A stretch of DNA of 64,000 nt, from contig CAXXCR010000010.1 of assembly GCA_963668015.2 (NCBI GenBank), forward strand, positions 62,001-126,000, in the 5' to 3' direction. The translations under genes were made by a program, and so were the position numbers. Below are positions 7,969-17,353 of the stretch, piece after piece. Within the stretch, counting starts at the first letter, position 1, and the number at the start of each line of letters is the position of its first letter. The notes under the pieces are model-generated. The model saw only the letters and a program-made list of their open reading frames with translations, was not told where the DNA came from and searched no databases. This DNA comes from Ilyobacter_A sp963668015. Its GTDB lineage: Bacteria; Fusobacteriota; Fusobacteriia; Fusobacteriales; Fusobacteriaceae.

Positions 7969-9591
7969 CTATATCATGCCAGGCATTCCCATAGGTGGCA
8001 CATTACCTCCTTTATTCTCTTCCTTTTTCTCAGCTACAACTACTTCTGTAGTCAAAATAAGAGCTGAAACTGAAGCAGCGTTTTGAATAGCTGATCTAGT
8101 AACTTTAGCGGGGTCTATTATTCCTTCTTTAATCATATCGACATACTTCTCATTTGCAGCATCAAAACCGTGCCCTTCTGGAAGCATTTTTATCTTCTCT
8201 ATTACCAACCCTCCATTTAAACCTGCATTTTCAGCTATATTTTTTATTGGCGCATACAATGCTTTTTTTAGTATCTCTACACCAATACCTTCTTCTCCAG
8301 GCAAAGTAAACTCTTCCATATCAGCTGCTATTTCTGCGAGAATTGTTCCTCCACCAGGAACTATACCTTCTTCAACTGCAGCTTTTGTTGCATTTAATGC
8401 ATCTTCTATTCTGAGCTTCTTCTCTTTCATCTCCGTTTCTGTTGCAGCCCCAACCTTAATTATAGCTACTCCACCTGCTAACTTTGCAAGCCTCTCTTGT
8501 AATTTTTCTTTATCGTAATCTGAACTGCTTTCTTGAATTTTTCTTTTTATTTGAACTACTCTTTCATCTATTTTTTGTTGAACTCCTACACCGTCTACTA
8601 TTACAGTATTATCTTTACTTACCTTAACTTTTTTAGCTTGTCCTAAGTTGTGTAGAGTAGCCTCTTCTAGTTTTCATACCTTTCTCTTCAGATATCACCT
8701 CTCCACCTGTTAGGATGGCAATATCTTCTAACATCTCTTTTCTTCTATCGCCAAAAGCTGGAGCCTTAACAGCAACTACATTTAAAGTCCCTCTTAATTT
8801 ATTTACAACTAATGTAGTCAGAGCTTCTCCCTCAACATCCTCTGCAATTATAAGTAGAGGTCTGGAAGACTTCATTGTTTCCTCTAAAATAGGCAGGATG
8901 TCTTTCATGTTGCTAATTTTTTTATCAGTTATCAATATATACGAGTTGTCTAGGGCTGGCTTCCATTCTCTCCATATCTGTAGACATGTAAGGAGATACA
9001 TATCCTTTGTCAAACTGCATCCCTTCAACAACTTCCAAAGTAGTTTCCAAAGATTTAGCTTCTTCTACAGTTATTACCCCAGTCTCCCCAACTTTATCCA
9101 TTGCTTGAGCTATCAATTTCCCTATCTCGTGATCAGCTGCAGATATTGATGCCACTTGCTCTATTTCTTCATTATCTTCTATGATTTTTGCTCTATCTTT
9201 TAAGTGTTTAACCGCTTCTTTTGTTGCTTTCTCTATTCCTTTTCTTATAAACATCGGATTAGCACCAGAGCTTACCATTTTCAGCCCCTCTTTTACTACA
9301 GCCTGGGCTAGTACGGTTGCCGTGGTAGTTCCATCTCCGGCAACATCGTTTGCTTTAGTAGCAACCTCTTTTATAAGTTGAGCTCCCATATTTTCGAACT
9401 GATCTTCTAATTCAATCTCTTTTGCAATAGATACACCATCATTGGTAATCAGGGGTGCTCCAAAAGATTTTTCCAGTACAACATTTCTCCCTCTAGGTCC
9501 TAATGTTACCTTTACTGCATCAGCAAGTGTGTCCACACCTTTTTCTAATTTTTTTTCTAGCTTCTTCATTAAAGTTTAATATCTTAGCCAT
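7969..9591 (-). CDS. groL: chaperonin GroEL, reading frame broken by three single-base insertions
   Basis: The 60-kDa chaperonin ring subunit that folds proteins with GroES. The translation in pieces gives MAKILNFNEEARKK at the start, LGPRGRNVVLEK, the ATPase motif GDGTTTATVLA, and a Gly-Met-rich end (PPMGMPGMI). Three one-base extra insertions break the frame: in the T8 run at 9549-9556, in GGG at 8953-8955, and in TTTT at 8671-8674. Removing one base at each site restores a full-length GroEL of about 540 residues with expected residues across each joint (ARKKLEKG, MEASLDNSYILI, KGMKLEEATLHNLGQAKK). I infer sequence error and not decay. Start follows AAGGAGG. Second gene of the CIRCE-controlled groES-groEL operon. 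Confidence 0.93.
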
Positions 9592-9602
9592 TGTTTACCT
9601 CC

Positions 9603-9869
9603 TTACTTTTTTTCTGCTACAGCTAAAACATTTTCAATCTTGAGAATTAAATATTTTTCTCCTGAATCAACAATTTCGGTACCAGAATACTTTTCATAAA
9701 TAATTCTTTCACCTAATTTAATTTCCTCCAAATCACCTACAGCAATTACATCACCTATATTAGGTACTGTTTGATTTTCTGATCCTGGTAGAATAATCCC
9801 ACTAGAAGTTTTTTCTTCCATTTTCAAAGGTTTTACCAGAATTCTTTTCCCTATTGGTTTGATAGTCAT
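9603..9869 (-). CDS. groS: co-chaperonin GroES
   Basis: The heptameric lid of GroEL. The 88-residue protein begins MTIKPIGKRILVKP and has the mobile-loop segment EEKTSSGIILPGS, the roof region, and ends in ENVLAVAEK, all standard. The ATG at 9869 follows AAGGAGG. An open frame extends 11 codons upstream but into the promoter region. It lies 11 bases before groEL and just below a CIRCE operator, so the HrcA repressor (not in this window) should control it. Confidence 0.97.
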   Translation of the reverse strand: MTIKPIGKRILVKPLKMEEKTSSGIILPGSENQTVPNIGDVIAVGDLEEIKLGERIIYEKYSGTEIVDSGEKYLILKIENVLAVAEKK

Positions 9870-9891
9870 ATAAAACCTCCTTATTTTTTTA

Positions 9892-9918
9892 TTAGCACTC
9901 AAGACAAAAGAGTGCCAA
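9892..9918 (-). promoter_or_regulatory. CIRCE operator of groES-groEL
   Basis: TTAGCACTC, nine bases, then GAGTGCCAA: one mismatch from the CIRCE consensus inverted repeat bound by HrcA. It sits just after the -10 box. Confidence 0.92.
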
Positions 9919-9925
9919 CAATTAT

Positions 9926-9954
9926 TAAATACAATATTTTTAGTTTTTTGTCAA
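9926..9954 (-). promoter_or_regulatory. promoter of groES-groEL
   Basis: A perfect -35 TTGACA and a weak -10 TATTTA are 17 bases apart on the minus strand, with CIRCE at the expected start region. Confidence 0.65.
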
Positions 9955-10029
9955 GAGTTTTTTTGTTTTCTATTTGAAATAATTTTACCCTACAAAAATG
10001 CACTTTCTAAAACAGAATAATTTTATATA

Positions 10030-10059
10030 TAAAACAAAAAGACAGCCTACGCTGTCTTA
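10030..10059 (-). terminator. terminator of the Gly-Val-Asp-Thr tRNA operon
   Basis: Stem AAGACAGC / GCTGTCTT with a four-base loop, followed on the minus strand by a T-run, about 30 bases after tRNA-Thr. Confidence 0.85.
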
Positions 10060-10085
10060 GATATATAAACAATTTAATTTTTAAG

Positions 10086-10161
10086 TGGTGCCGCTTACCG
10101 GAGTCGAACCAGTCACCTGCTGATTACAAGTCAGCTGCTCTACCAGATGAGCTAAAGCGGC
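10086..10161 (-). tRNA. tRNA-Thr (anticodon TGT)
   Basis: A 76-base cloverleaf with acceptor stem GCCGCTT, D-arm, anticodon loop CTTGTAA, TTCGA in the T-loop and an encoded CCA end. Last of four tRNAs in one minus-strand operon. Confidence 0.96.
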
Positions 10162-10167
10162 ATATTT

Positions 10168-10244
10168 TGGCGGGAGTGACGAGATTCGAACTCGCGACAT
10201 CTTGCGTGACAGGCAAGCACTCTAACCAACTGAGCTACACCCCC
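10168..10244 (-). tRNA. tRNA-Asp (anticodon GTC)
   Basis: A 77-base cloverleaf starting GGGGGTG, anticodon loop CTGTCAC between CTTGC and GCAAG, T-loop TTCGAAT, encoded CCA. Confidence 0.96.
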
Positions 10245-10254
10245 AAAATTTATA

Positions 10255-10330
10255 TGGTGGTCGCAACAGGACTTGAACCTGTGACCCCCTGCTTGTAAGG
10301 CAGGTGCTCTCCCAACTGAGCTATGCGACC
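10255..10330 (-). tRNA. tRNA-Val (anticodon TAC)
   Basis: A 76-base cloverleaf with acceptor stem GGTCGCA / TGCGACC, anticodon loop CTTACAA, T-loop TTCAAGT, encoded CCA. Confidence 0.96.
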
Positions 10331-10331
10331 C

Positions 10332-10407
<76 letters not shown>

Positions 10408-10434
10408 AACCGATATCTTTTTCAGACAAGATTA

Positions 10435-10463
10435 ATGTTACCAAATTTAAATTTAATTGTCAA
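10435..10463 (-). promoter_or_regulatory. promoter of the minus-strand tRNA operon
   Basis: TTGACA and TAACAT separated by exactly 17 bases, about 28 bases upstream of tRNA-Gly. Confidence 0.7.
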
Positions 10464-10470
10464 GTATTTT

Positions 10471-10647
10471 TTAAGTACAATAAATCCTCATCCAAAAATA
10501 GTCTTTAGTGGACCCAAAATCTGTTTTTACTATATTGTATTTTTGGGAGCTGGCTATTATTTTTTTTTCAAACTCTTCTACTGTTTTAGACCTTATTACT
10601 ACTATCTTGTTTATATCCTTTTCTTTATATGAATCTATACTACTCAT
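10471..10647 (-). CDS. 58-residue protein of unknown function following the ABC ATPase
   Basis: A short frame opens with ATG 12 bases after the ATPase stop codon, behind AGGGAAGTGA, and reads MSSIDSYKEKDINKIVVIRS then a charged helix (TVEEFEKKIIAS) and FGSTKDYFWMRIYCT. The regular beta-alpha-beta pattern and close spacing make it look like a real gene cotranscribed with the importer. The pattern recalls small proteins such as the Cse60/DUF2758 group, but this is a weak impression. No function can be given. Confidence 0.55.
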   Translation of the reverse strand: MSSIDSYKEKDINKIVVIRSKTVEEFEKKIIASSQKYNIVKTDFGSTKDYFWMRIYCT

Positions 10648-10659
10648 ACGATCACTTCC

Positions 10660-11364
10660 CTAATCCTTAGAAAACAAAGCGTCATATATCATTACCTCAT
10701 ACTTCAACAGTTTCTCGTCCCTGAGCTCTCTTTTATACTTTTCAATATCTATATCTATCTGTTTTACTATTCTAGAAGGCGGCTTAGAGATCACATATAC
10801 CCTGTCAGCCATCAAAAGCGCTTCATCCACATCGTGGCTTACAGATATTATTGTCTTTTTTTCTAAATTAAAAATCTCCAGTATTTTTTTTACTATACTC
10901 TGTTTCAAAACTATATCCAGACCTTTCAGAGCCTCATCTAAAAGTATTACCTCACCCGGATACAGAAACGCCCTTGCAATTGACACTCTCCTCCGCTCAC
11001 CGCCGCTTAAATTTCTCACGGTGGTACGCCTCTTATCTGAAAGCTCCATAATTTTCAGTATGTCTTCCATTTTGTTACTGGAAATGGTATCCATACTATT
11101 CATTATAAAATGCATATTTCCTTCAACTGTTTTCCAATCCAAAAGCCTATCCTCCTGAAAAACATAACTGATTTTTTCAGGTACCCCTTCAACTGTTCCG
11201 AAAAATTCTTTGTCCAAGCCAGAAATCATGTTCAAAATTGTGGTTTTACCACTACCGGAGGGCCCTAATATAACCGTAAATTTATTTTTTTCAAATTCAC
11301 AGTTTAAATCATCAAATATCTGAATGTTATTATAAGACTTGCTTATATTTTTCAGCTTAAGCAT
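10660..11364 (-). CDS. ABC importer ATPase, NitT/TauT (SsuB/TauB-like) type
   Basis: Cytoplasmic ATP-hydrolysing subunit of a nitrate/sulfonate/taurine-type importer. The 234 residues have Walker A GPSGSGKTT, the Q-loop VFQEDRLLDW (the LLDW form is typical of SsuB/TauB/NrtD), signature LSGGERRRVSIARAF, Walker B VILLDEA and the switch SVSHDVDEA. Its ATG overlaps the end of the permease gene by eight bases, showing translational coupling. The substrate is not determined by the ATPase; sulfonates, pyrimidine precursors of thiamine and others use this family. Confidence 0.92.
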   Translation of the reverse strand: MLKLKNISKSYNNIQIFDDLNCEFEKNKFTVILGPSGSGKTTILNMISGLDKEFFGTVEGVPEKISYVFQEDRLLDWKTVEGNMHFIMNSMDTISSNKMEDILKIMELSDKRRTTVRNLSGGERRRVSIARAFLYPGEVILLDEALKGLDIVLKQSIVKKILEIFNLEKKTIISVSHDVDEALLMADRVYVISKPPSRIVKQIDIDIEKYKRELRDEKLLKYEVMIYDALFSKD

Positions 11365-12090
11365 ATAACCACTCCAAAACTTTCTTTATGTTTAATATCA
11401 GTATTTTTTCCAGAACATAGCTCAAAAACACAACAAGTATACTCCAAGCCAATATTTCAGAGGTTTCAATATTAATCCACGCCCAATTTATCTTTGAACC
11501 TATCCCCTTATCAGTTCTGGCTATAACCTCTGACATTACCACAACCTTGTACGACGAAGCCAAGACCGCCTTTAGGGCACCTATAAAGTTGCTGCTTATA
11601 GAGGGAAGGTACAAGTCAAAAAACAGCTTTCTCCCACCGACATCATACAACTTGGCCATTTCAAGTAATTTTGAATTTATCCCACTTATCCCCTCATAAA
11701 CAGAAAAAGATATTATCGACATGGCGTTTATCATGAGTATAAAAATAGGTATAACATCTGGTACAAACCATATAAGTGCCAACAGTATCCAGGAGATAAC
11801 CGGCATCGATTGCAAAAATATAGCTATTGGGTGCAGTATATTCTTGAGCAGCTTGTTTGCAGACATCCCAAGTCCCATTACAAAACCTGCTAAAACTGCA
11901 AATAAAAGCCCAATCAAAAGTTTCACAGTACTGTAAAAAAACAGAACTATAAAGCTCTCCGCTCTTTAATATATTATAAAGTGATTTAGATACTTCTAAA
12001 AACGAAGGAAGAATTATCGGATCATAAAATTTGGCAGCGAAGCTCCAAATAAATATAATACTGGCTATACTAATTAATTTTATGTTTCAT
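11357..12090 (-). CDS. ABC importer permease, NitT/TauT (SsuC-like) type, two frameshifts
   Basis: Inner-membrane channel subunit. The intact part (from about 11926) has several hydrophobic segments and the EAA loop (YDVGGRKLFFDLYLPSISSNFIGALKAV) that contacts the ATPase. The N-terminal part is split: deleting one A near 12078 and one T near 11937 joins MKHKLISIAS, IIFIWSFAAKFYDPIILPS and YSTVKLLIGLL into a normal permease of about 240 residues. The start ATG overlaps the end of the binding-protein gene by a few bases. I read both breaks as sequence errors. Confidence 0.85.
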
Positions 12091-12987
12091 AAAACTCATC
12101 CTTTGGTAGCTTGTGCAAAACTCTTTTATCCATCTCAATCAATGAGTTGAAATACTGAACCAGGCTTTCTTTGGACTTACTTGCCCCGATATAAGTGAGG
12201 TTCATATACGGGATAGCCTCTTCTAAAACTTTCGGCATTATATTCAGATCCATTGCTCTTATTCCCATATCGGCAGCCTCACCAGGCACCTCATTTACCC
12301 AGTTTACAGCAAGTTCAAGTTCTTTTAAAAAATTATAGATACTAGTTCTGTTTTCTTCCAAAAAATCTTTACTCGCAAACAAGCCTACCTGTGGTATCGA
12401 ATCTATTCCATTTATCTTTTTCCATTCGTTTTTCAAGACAAAACATCTTTTAAGTTCCTCATTTTTCATAAGCGCCATTGTAGCTAGAGGCTCTGGTAAT
12501 ACTGCAAAATTCTATTTTTTTTGAAATAATAAGCTTGAATATCTCCCTTGAAGAACGGTATATAATTTTTGGGTTTTATATTGTATTTTGAAAAAATATA
12601 TCTACTTATTACGTCAGGCGACGACCCCTGTGCTCCTATATAAACGACCCTTCCATCCAAGTTTTTTATATTATTCAGGTCCTCTGTACCCAACACCGAT
12701 AGAAGGTCCTGTACTCAAAACACTTAAAAGTCTAATATCTTTTCCCTTAGCTGCCAATTTGGCTGCTAAATTTGTAGGGATCAAATACAGGCCATCCGTC
12801 CCTTTTTATTATCTTAGGGACAAGTTCGGTATTTACCGATGTATAATACACTATTTCAAAATTCGATGAATTCTTCGTGGCTTTTTATTATGGGAATAGC
12901 AGGTGGTGCTTTCGGAACGTATATTCCCGTTGCGTTTATACTGGCACATATTAGTGTAAGCGCTAATATTACGATTAATTTTTTCAT
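12080..12987 (-). CDS. ABC importer substrate-binding protein, NitT/TauT type, several frameshifts
   Basis: Exported ligand-binding subunit. It starts with a signal peptide (MKKLIVILALTLICASINA) behind GGAGGG. Pieces in different frames can be joined by removing one base near 12860 (AAAA), 12801 (CCC), 12697, 12520 (T8) and 12508 (AAAA). The joined protein contains LIPTNLAAKLAAKGKDIRLL, LDGRVVYIGAQGSSPD and FAVLPEPLATMALMK, the usual NMT1/THI5-like binding-protein pattern. About 300 residues. First gene of the importer operon. Five breaks in 0.9 kb could also mean real decay, but all are +1 and mostly in runs, as in neighbouring essential genes. Confidence 0.8.
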
Positions 12988-13051
12988 ACACCCTCCAAGA
13001 TTATTAAAATAATTAAGATGATTATACCTTATTTTTTAAAATTTTTTATTA

Positions 13052-13082
13052 AAAAAAAATTAAAAAGGGACTTAGTCCCTTT
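13052..13082 (-). terminator. terminator between the coiled-coil gene and the importer operon
   Basis: Stem AAAGGGAC / GTCCCTTT with a three-base loop and a T-rich tail on the minus strand. Confidence 0.8.
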
Positions 13083-13090
13083 CATTACCC

Positions 13091-13484
13091 TTATTTTTTT
13101 GTTTTCCACCTTTTCCAGGCAAATCTTCCACAACTGCATATCCTTAGCCTTATCTCTTCAGGTATTTTTTTTCTAATTTTTTCTATTTTATTGTGATATT
13201 TTTCTTTTTATCTTTGAAATCTTTCTCTCAAGCTTGTTCTTTTCTTTAAACTTCAAACTTTGCTCTTTTTCAACTTCATATTCTCTTTCTTCTATGCTTT
13301 CTACCCTATTAATATAACGTTGCCGAGCTTTTTTAAGCTCTTTTTCCATCTTTAATTCAAGTTTTTGAATTTCCAGCTCATACTTAGACTGAGCACCTTT
13401 TACCTTATCTTCTTCCCCCTTGTATGCCATAACTTGCGAAAACGCTAATATAAAAACAGCTAACAACAAAATAAACCGTTTCAT
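13091..13484 (-). CDS. small secreted coiled-coil protein, one frameshift
   Basis: Not a family I can name. The start ATG follows GGAGGTGA. A signal peptide (MKRFILLLAVFILAFSQVMA) is followed by about 75 residues of Lys/Glu-rich heptads (YELEIQKLELKMEKELKKA and on), a probable coiled coil in the envelope. The frame stops at 13188, but removing one A from the run near 13200 continues it through IRKKIPEEIRLRICSCGRF to a stop at 13091, about 130 residues in total. The extended end is conjectural. It lies between the thioredoxin and importer genes, with a terminator after it. Confidence 0.6.
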
Positions 13485-13541
13485 CAAATCACCTCCAAAA
13501 CATTGTCTTAAATCCTATATACAAAAATTAAAGAGATTTCC

Positions 13542-13983
13542 TTATTTCGATCCATAAGAATCTAAAAACTTGTCCAGCTCAACTTTTGGAACAGCTCCTG
13601 GAAGGCTTGCCAGCTGTGATCCGTCTTTGTAATAAAAATAAACTCGGAACCCCTTTGACATCATGCTTTCCAGCCAACTCCATATTATCCGAAGTATTTA
13701 CCTTTGCGATTCTCAGTACACCAACTCTTTCTTTAGCTATACTTTCCAGAAGCGGCATGAGATTCCTACAATGCGGACAGGTGTCTGAGTAAAATACCAG
13801 AAGAACATACCCCGGCATGTTGACTACCTCTTTCTCATAAGACAGGCTATTTATATTTATCGGCTCGTCCATTGCTTTAAAAATATTTTTACAGTGTCCA
13901 CACCTTAACTTAGACGTCACATTATCCTTGTTTATACGGTTTTTTCCACCGCAGTATGGACAGCTTAGTATTATTTTCCCCAT
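13542..13983 (-). CDS. thioredoxin with N-terminal zinc ribbon, one frameshift
   Basis: Cytosolic thiol-disulfide protein resembling thioredoxin 2 (TrxC). An N-terminal zinc ribbon CPYCGGKNR ... CGHC is followed by the thioredoxin domain with active site DTCPHC in place of the usual WCGPC, and GVPSLFL with the cis-proline. After SLFL one inserted base near 13633 sends the frame astray; deleting it gives YKDGSQLASLPGAVPK and an end at 13542, the standard thioredoxin tail. The start at 13983 follows GGGGTGGTGA. The Pro-His dipeptide in the CPHC motif resembles DsbA more than thioredoxin and should raise its redox potential (family knowledge). Confidence 0.85.
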
Positions 13984-14030
13984 ATTCACCACCCCTTTAT
14001 TCAATTATAAGCGAAAAATACAAAAAAACA

Positions 14031-14056
14031 AAAAAAGAGGGCAAAGCCCTCTTTTT
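14031..14056 (-). terminator. terminator of the glutamine synthetase gene
   Basis: AGAGGGC / GCCCTCT with an AAA loop and flanking A and T runs, just after the stop codon. Confidence 0.85.
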
Positions 14057-14061
14057 AATTA

Positions 14062-16182
14062 TTATAATTTGTATAACATATCTTCGTAAGTAGGGAATGG
14101 CCATACTGATTTTTCAACCAATAATTCAAGTGCATCCCCGTAAATTCTTAACTCATTCATTGTAGAAAGAACTTTCTCTCTGAATGCAAGAGCTAATTCT
14201 CCAGCATCTTCTATGTCTTTAGTTTCTTTCAATGTAGTTCTAAGTTTTTGAACTGCTTCTTTAAAGCCCTTTTGCATTTTCTAGTACTTCTACTAAGTGA
14301 GCTTTTTGAGTTTCCATTAACTCAGTTTCACCAAGACTAGCTTTAACTTCGTTTAAAGTTTTAGCTAAGTCAGCTGCGTATTTGTTTGCAGCTGGGTAGA
14401 TTTCTTGAGTAGCCATTTTGATCATAACATTTGCTTCTATGTTAACTAGGTTTACATACTCTTCAGCATAGATGTTGAATCTAGAATCTAACTCAGCTTT
14501 GTTAAGTACTTTATGTTTTTCGAATACTTCAACTGTTTCAGGTGCATTGAAGTATCTTTAGTGCTTCAGCTGTTGACGCAAGGTTTGGAAGTCCTCTTCT
14601 TTCAGCTTCTACTAACCACTCTTTCGAGTAACCGTTTCCGTTGAATATTACTCTTCCGTGTTCTTTGTAAGTATCTGCAACTAATTCTTTTATAGCTGCG
14701 TTTACATCAGATGCTGCTTCCAATTTATCAGCAAACTGGCTGAAAATTTCTGCTACAACTGTATTTAGAATGATGTTACAAGATGAAGTAGAAGCGCTAG
14801 ATCCTACCATTCTGAATTCGAATTTGTTTCCAGTGAATGCGAATGGAGAAGTTCTGTTTCTATCTGTAATATCTCTAGGTAATTTTGGTAGTGAGTCTAC
14901 ACCAATTTCAAGGTGTCCTCCCTCTGTAGCTACACCTTTGAATACTCCTTCTAGTTCGTCTCCTAAGAAGATAGAGATGATTGCAGGTGGAGCTTCATGT
15001 CCTCCAAGTCTGTGGTCATTTCCTGCACTTCCAGCAGAAAGTCTTAATTGTGGAGCATATATATCCACAGCTTTGATGATAGCTGCAAGGTATAATAAGA
15101 ATTGAGCGTTGTCATGCGGGTTGTCCCCTGGCTCTAATAAGTTAAGTCCATCATCAGTTGAAAGTGACCAGTTGTTGCTGTTTCCCTGATCCATTTACTC
15201 CACCAAATGGTTTTTCGTGCATTAACGCAACTAATCCGTGTCTGCTTGCAACTTTATTTATAGTATCCATTGTTACTTGGTTTCTATCTGTACCAACGTT
15301 TACAGTATCGAAAATTGGAGCTATCTCGAATTGGTTAGGTGCAACTTCGTTATGTTTAGTTTTTGAAGAAACCCCAAGTTTCCATAATTCGTAGTCTAAC
15401 TCTCTCATGAAGTCAGCTACTCTTTCTTTGATAGTACCAAAGTAGTGGTCGTTTAATTCTTGTCCTTTTTGCTGCGTCAGCACCGAATAAAGTTCTTCCT
15501 GCTTGCATTAAGTCAAGTCTTTTTTTCGAAGAAGTCTTTTTCGATTAAGAAGTATTCTTGCTCTGCACCAAGAGTTGCAGTTACTTTTTTACTTGTTGTG
15601 TTTCCTAAAACTCTAAGAATTCTCATCGCTTGCTTTTGCTACAGCATCCATAGATCTTAGCAGTGGTACTTTTTTATCAAGAGCTTCCCCAGTGTATGAT
15701 ACGAAAGCTGTTGGAATATATAATGTAGTTTCCTGTATTGTCGTCTCTTAAGAATGCAGGTGAAGTTGTGTCCCATGCAGTGTATCCTCTAGCTTCGAAT
15801 GTAGCTCTTAGTCCTCCACTTGGGAATGATGATGCATCAGGTTCACCTTTGATTAGTTCTTTTCCAGAGAATCTCATCATTACGTCTCCCTCACCTGTAG
15901 GGTCGATGAATGAGTCATGTTTTTTCAGCAGTTGTTCCAGTTAATGGTTGGAACCAGTGAGTAAAGTGAGTAGCTCCCTTTTCAATAGCCCAATCTTTCA
16001 TTGCGTTTGCTATAACTTCTGCTACCTCTAAAGTTAGCTCTTGTTCTCCATCTTGAACTTTTTTGAATTCTTTGTAAATGCTTTTTGGTACTCTTGTTTT
16101 AAGAGTTCTTTCGTCAAAACAGTTTTTCCCCGTAAATACTCACTAGAGGAGTTTCTTTAAAATCGATTTCTTTTACTTTCAC
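14062..16182 (-). CDS. glnN: type III glutamine synthetase, about nine single-base frameshifts
   Basis: ATP-dependent glutamine synthetase of the large GSIII class, the main ammonia-assimilating enzyme of many anaerobes. Pieces give the GSIII landmarks: GQELNDHYFG, KHNEVAPNQFEIAPIFD, VALMHEKPFGGVNGSG, SAGNDHRLGGHEAPPAIIS and a final SVWPFPTYEDMLYKL. Summed length is about 700 residues, as expected. Frame breaks near 16132, 15925, 15722, 15627, 15525, 15472, 15189, 14560 and 14275 are each cured by deleting one base. The GTG start follows GGGAGGG. It is monocistronic and preceded by an attenuator and leader ORF. The uniform +1 pattern suggests sequence error in an intact gene. Confidence 0.9.
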
Positions 16183-16226
16183 AAAATTCCCTCCCTGTAA
16201 TATAGTTAAAATTTAATAAATAAAAA

Positions 16227-16258
16227 ACGGGTTAAGATTAATCGTGATTCTTACCCGT
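16227..16258 (-). terminator. attenuator hairpin in the glutamine synthetase leader
   Basis: ACGGGTAAGAA and TTCTTAACCCGT-like arms form a stem of about 11 bp, followed on the minus strand by a T-run, about 45 bases before the GTG start. Placed between a leader ORF and the gene, it could stop transcription early. Confidence 0.75.
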
Positions 16259-16259
16259 C

Positions 16260-16403
16260 CTAATTTGATATTTTTGGAGACACTAAGTCCGTTGTAAATG
16301 CCGCAGAAGTTAATAAAAACAGTGATTTTTGGAGACAAAAATTCCAAGATCTTTTTTCGAAACCGTTTGAATAAACAACTCTGTGAAAATCTTTTTTAAA
16401 CAT
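16260..16403 (-). CDS. 47-codon leader ORF ahead of glutamine synthetase
   Basis: AGGAGG and nine bases precede an ATG that opens MFKKDFHRVVYSNGFEKRSW and runs to a TAG adjacent to the attenuator stem. The peptide has a short hydrophobic stretch (SLFLLTSAAF). Inside it the DNA word TGTCTCCAAAAAT occurs twice, 48 bases apart. The strong ribosome site and the position between promoter and attenuator suggest a translated leader, perhaps coupling ribosome movement to attenuation. Unrecognised; could also be an independent small protein. Confidence 0.45.
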   Translation of the reverse strand: MFKKDFHRVVYSNGFEKRSWNFCLQKSLFLLTSAAFTTDLVSPKISN

Positions 16404-16899
16404 CTCAATAAACCTCCTGTTAAAATATGAAATCCTTTAAATCAAGTTTCTAAAGTGAAATATCCAAAACACTTAAAAGTGATTTAAAAACTACAAAATA
16501 ATTTATTACGAATTTTTTCTTTTTTCCTTTTTAAATTTTGAAAGTTTTTGAATTTTTTTGGAAAATTTCAGGTAAGCTCTAAAATGGCATTGATAATTTT
16601 AGACGGATTAATAGATTTTGTCTCTTAAGGTTTTATTTTCTAAAAAATCAACCTTATGGAGAAGTCTATCACGGAAATATTATTTTTTGATTAAAATTTA
16701 GAAAAAATTTGAAAATTAAAAATTTTATAATATCTAACCCCACAATTAAATTGAATAAAACTATAAAACCATTTTTCACTAAGAACTCATATGAATGAAT
16801 TAATTAGAACAAAGGCTCTAAATACGAAATTACCAACAGAAAACAAATAGTTTGAAAGCTTGGAGTTTATTGTATTGAGAAAATTATTATTAGTCGATT

Positions 16900-17214
16900 T
16901 TAATTAACTCAAGTTGCTACTTAGAATTATCCCAATAAATTACTGAATTTATCTAAAATTATTTTTCGGACACAGAGTTTCACAGAGGTTTAAAACAAGA
17001 GCTGCACAGAGAAAATCTGAGTTCAGTTTATAGGTTATAGGTTATAGGGAACAGTGAATAGATATTTTTATTAGCTACTAACTGATTTATTTACTCTGTG
17101 ACCAAGGTTTTATAGTTGCATTTGTGTCTATTCGTGCGATTCGTGACAAAAAAAGGTTTTACGTACTTGCAAAAAATTTAATATTTTATTAAAGGTAATA
17201 ACTTAGCTTAATTA
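16900..17214 (+). repeat. dispersed inverted-repeat-bounded element, copy A
   Basis: About 315 bp between glnN and arsR. Left end TAATTAACTCAAGTTGCTAC, right end the imperfect inverse (AATAACTTAGCTTAATTA). Inside are GGACACAGAGTTTCACAGAG, AAACAAGAGCTGCACAGAG and, near the right end, ATTCGTGCGATTCGTGAC. Related copies are at 21617, 41012 and 48852. The rest of 16404-16899 is AT-rich with nothing else I can name beyond the glnN promoter region. Confidence 0.8.
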
Positions 17215-17292
17215 TGAAAGTACCATTAAATGAAGTCTAAATAGATTCTATTATAAGAGTTCTTATAACAGTTTGAAGATTGATATTTTTTG

Positions 17293-17321
17293 TTGACAAA
17301 AATTGTAAAAAAAGTTACTGT
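17293..17321 (+). promoter_or_regulatory. promoter of arsR
   Basis: TTGACA and TACTGT separated by 17 bases. The -10 runs into TACTGTATTAGTAATTAATT, an AT-rich imperfect palindrome where an ArsR-type repressor could bind. Confidence 0.6.
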
Positions 17322-17353
17322 ATTAGTAATTAATTAAATAGTGGGGTGAATAA

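Noticed and set aside
8640..9591. Programmed ribosomal frameshifting in groEL, clpB or glutamine synthetase.
   Set aside because: There are many sites, in non-slippery contexts as well as runs, and these families are never known to use frameshifting; simple insertion errors explain all of them.
16900..17214. CRISPR array or tRNA-like gene within the dispersed repeat.
   Set aside because: The internal words are not evenly spaced, the spacers are not unique units of constant length, and no cas gene is in the window.
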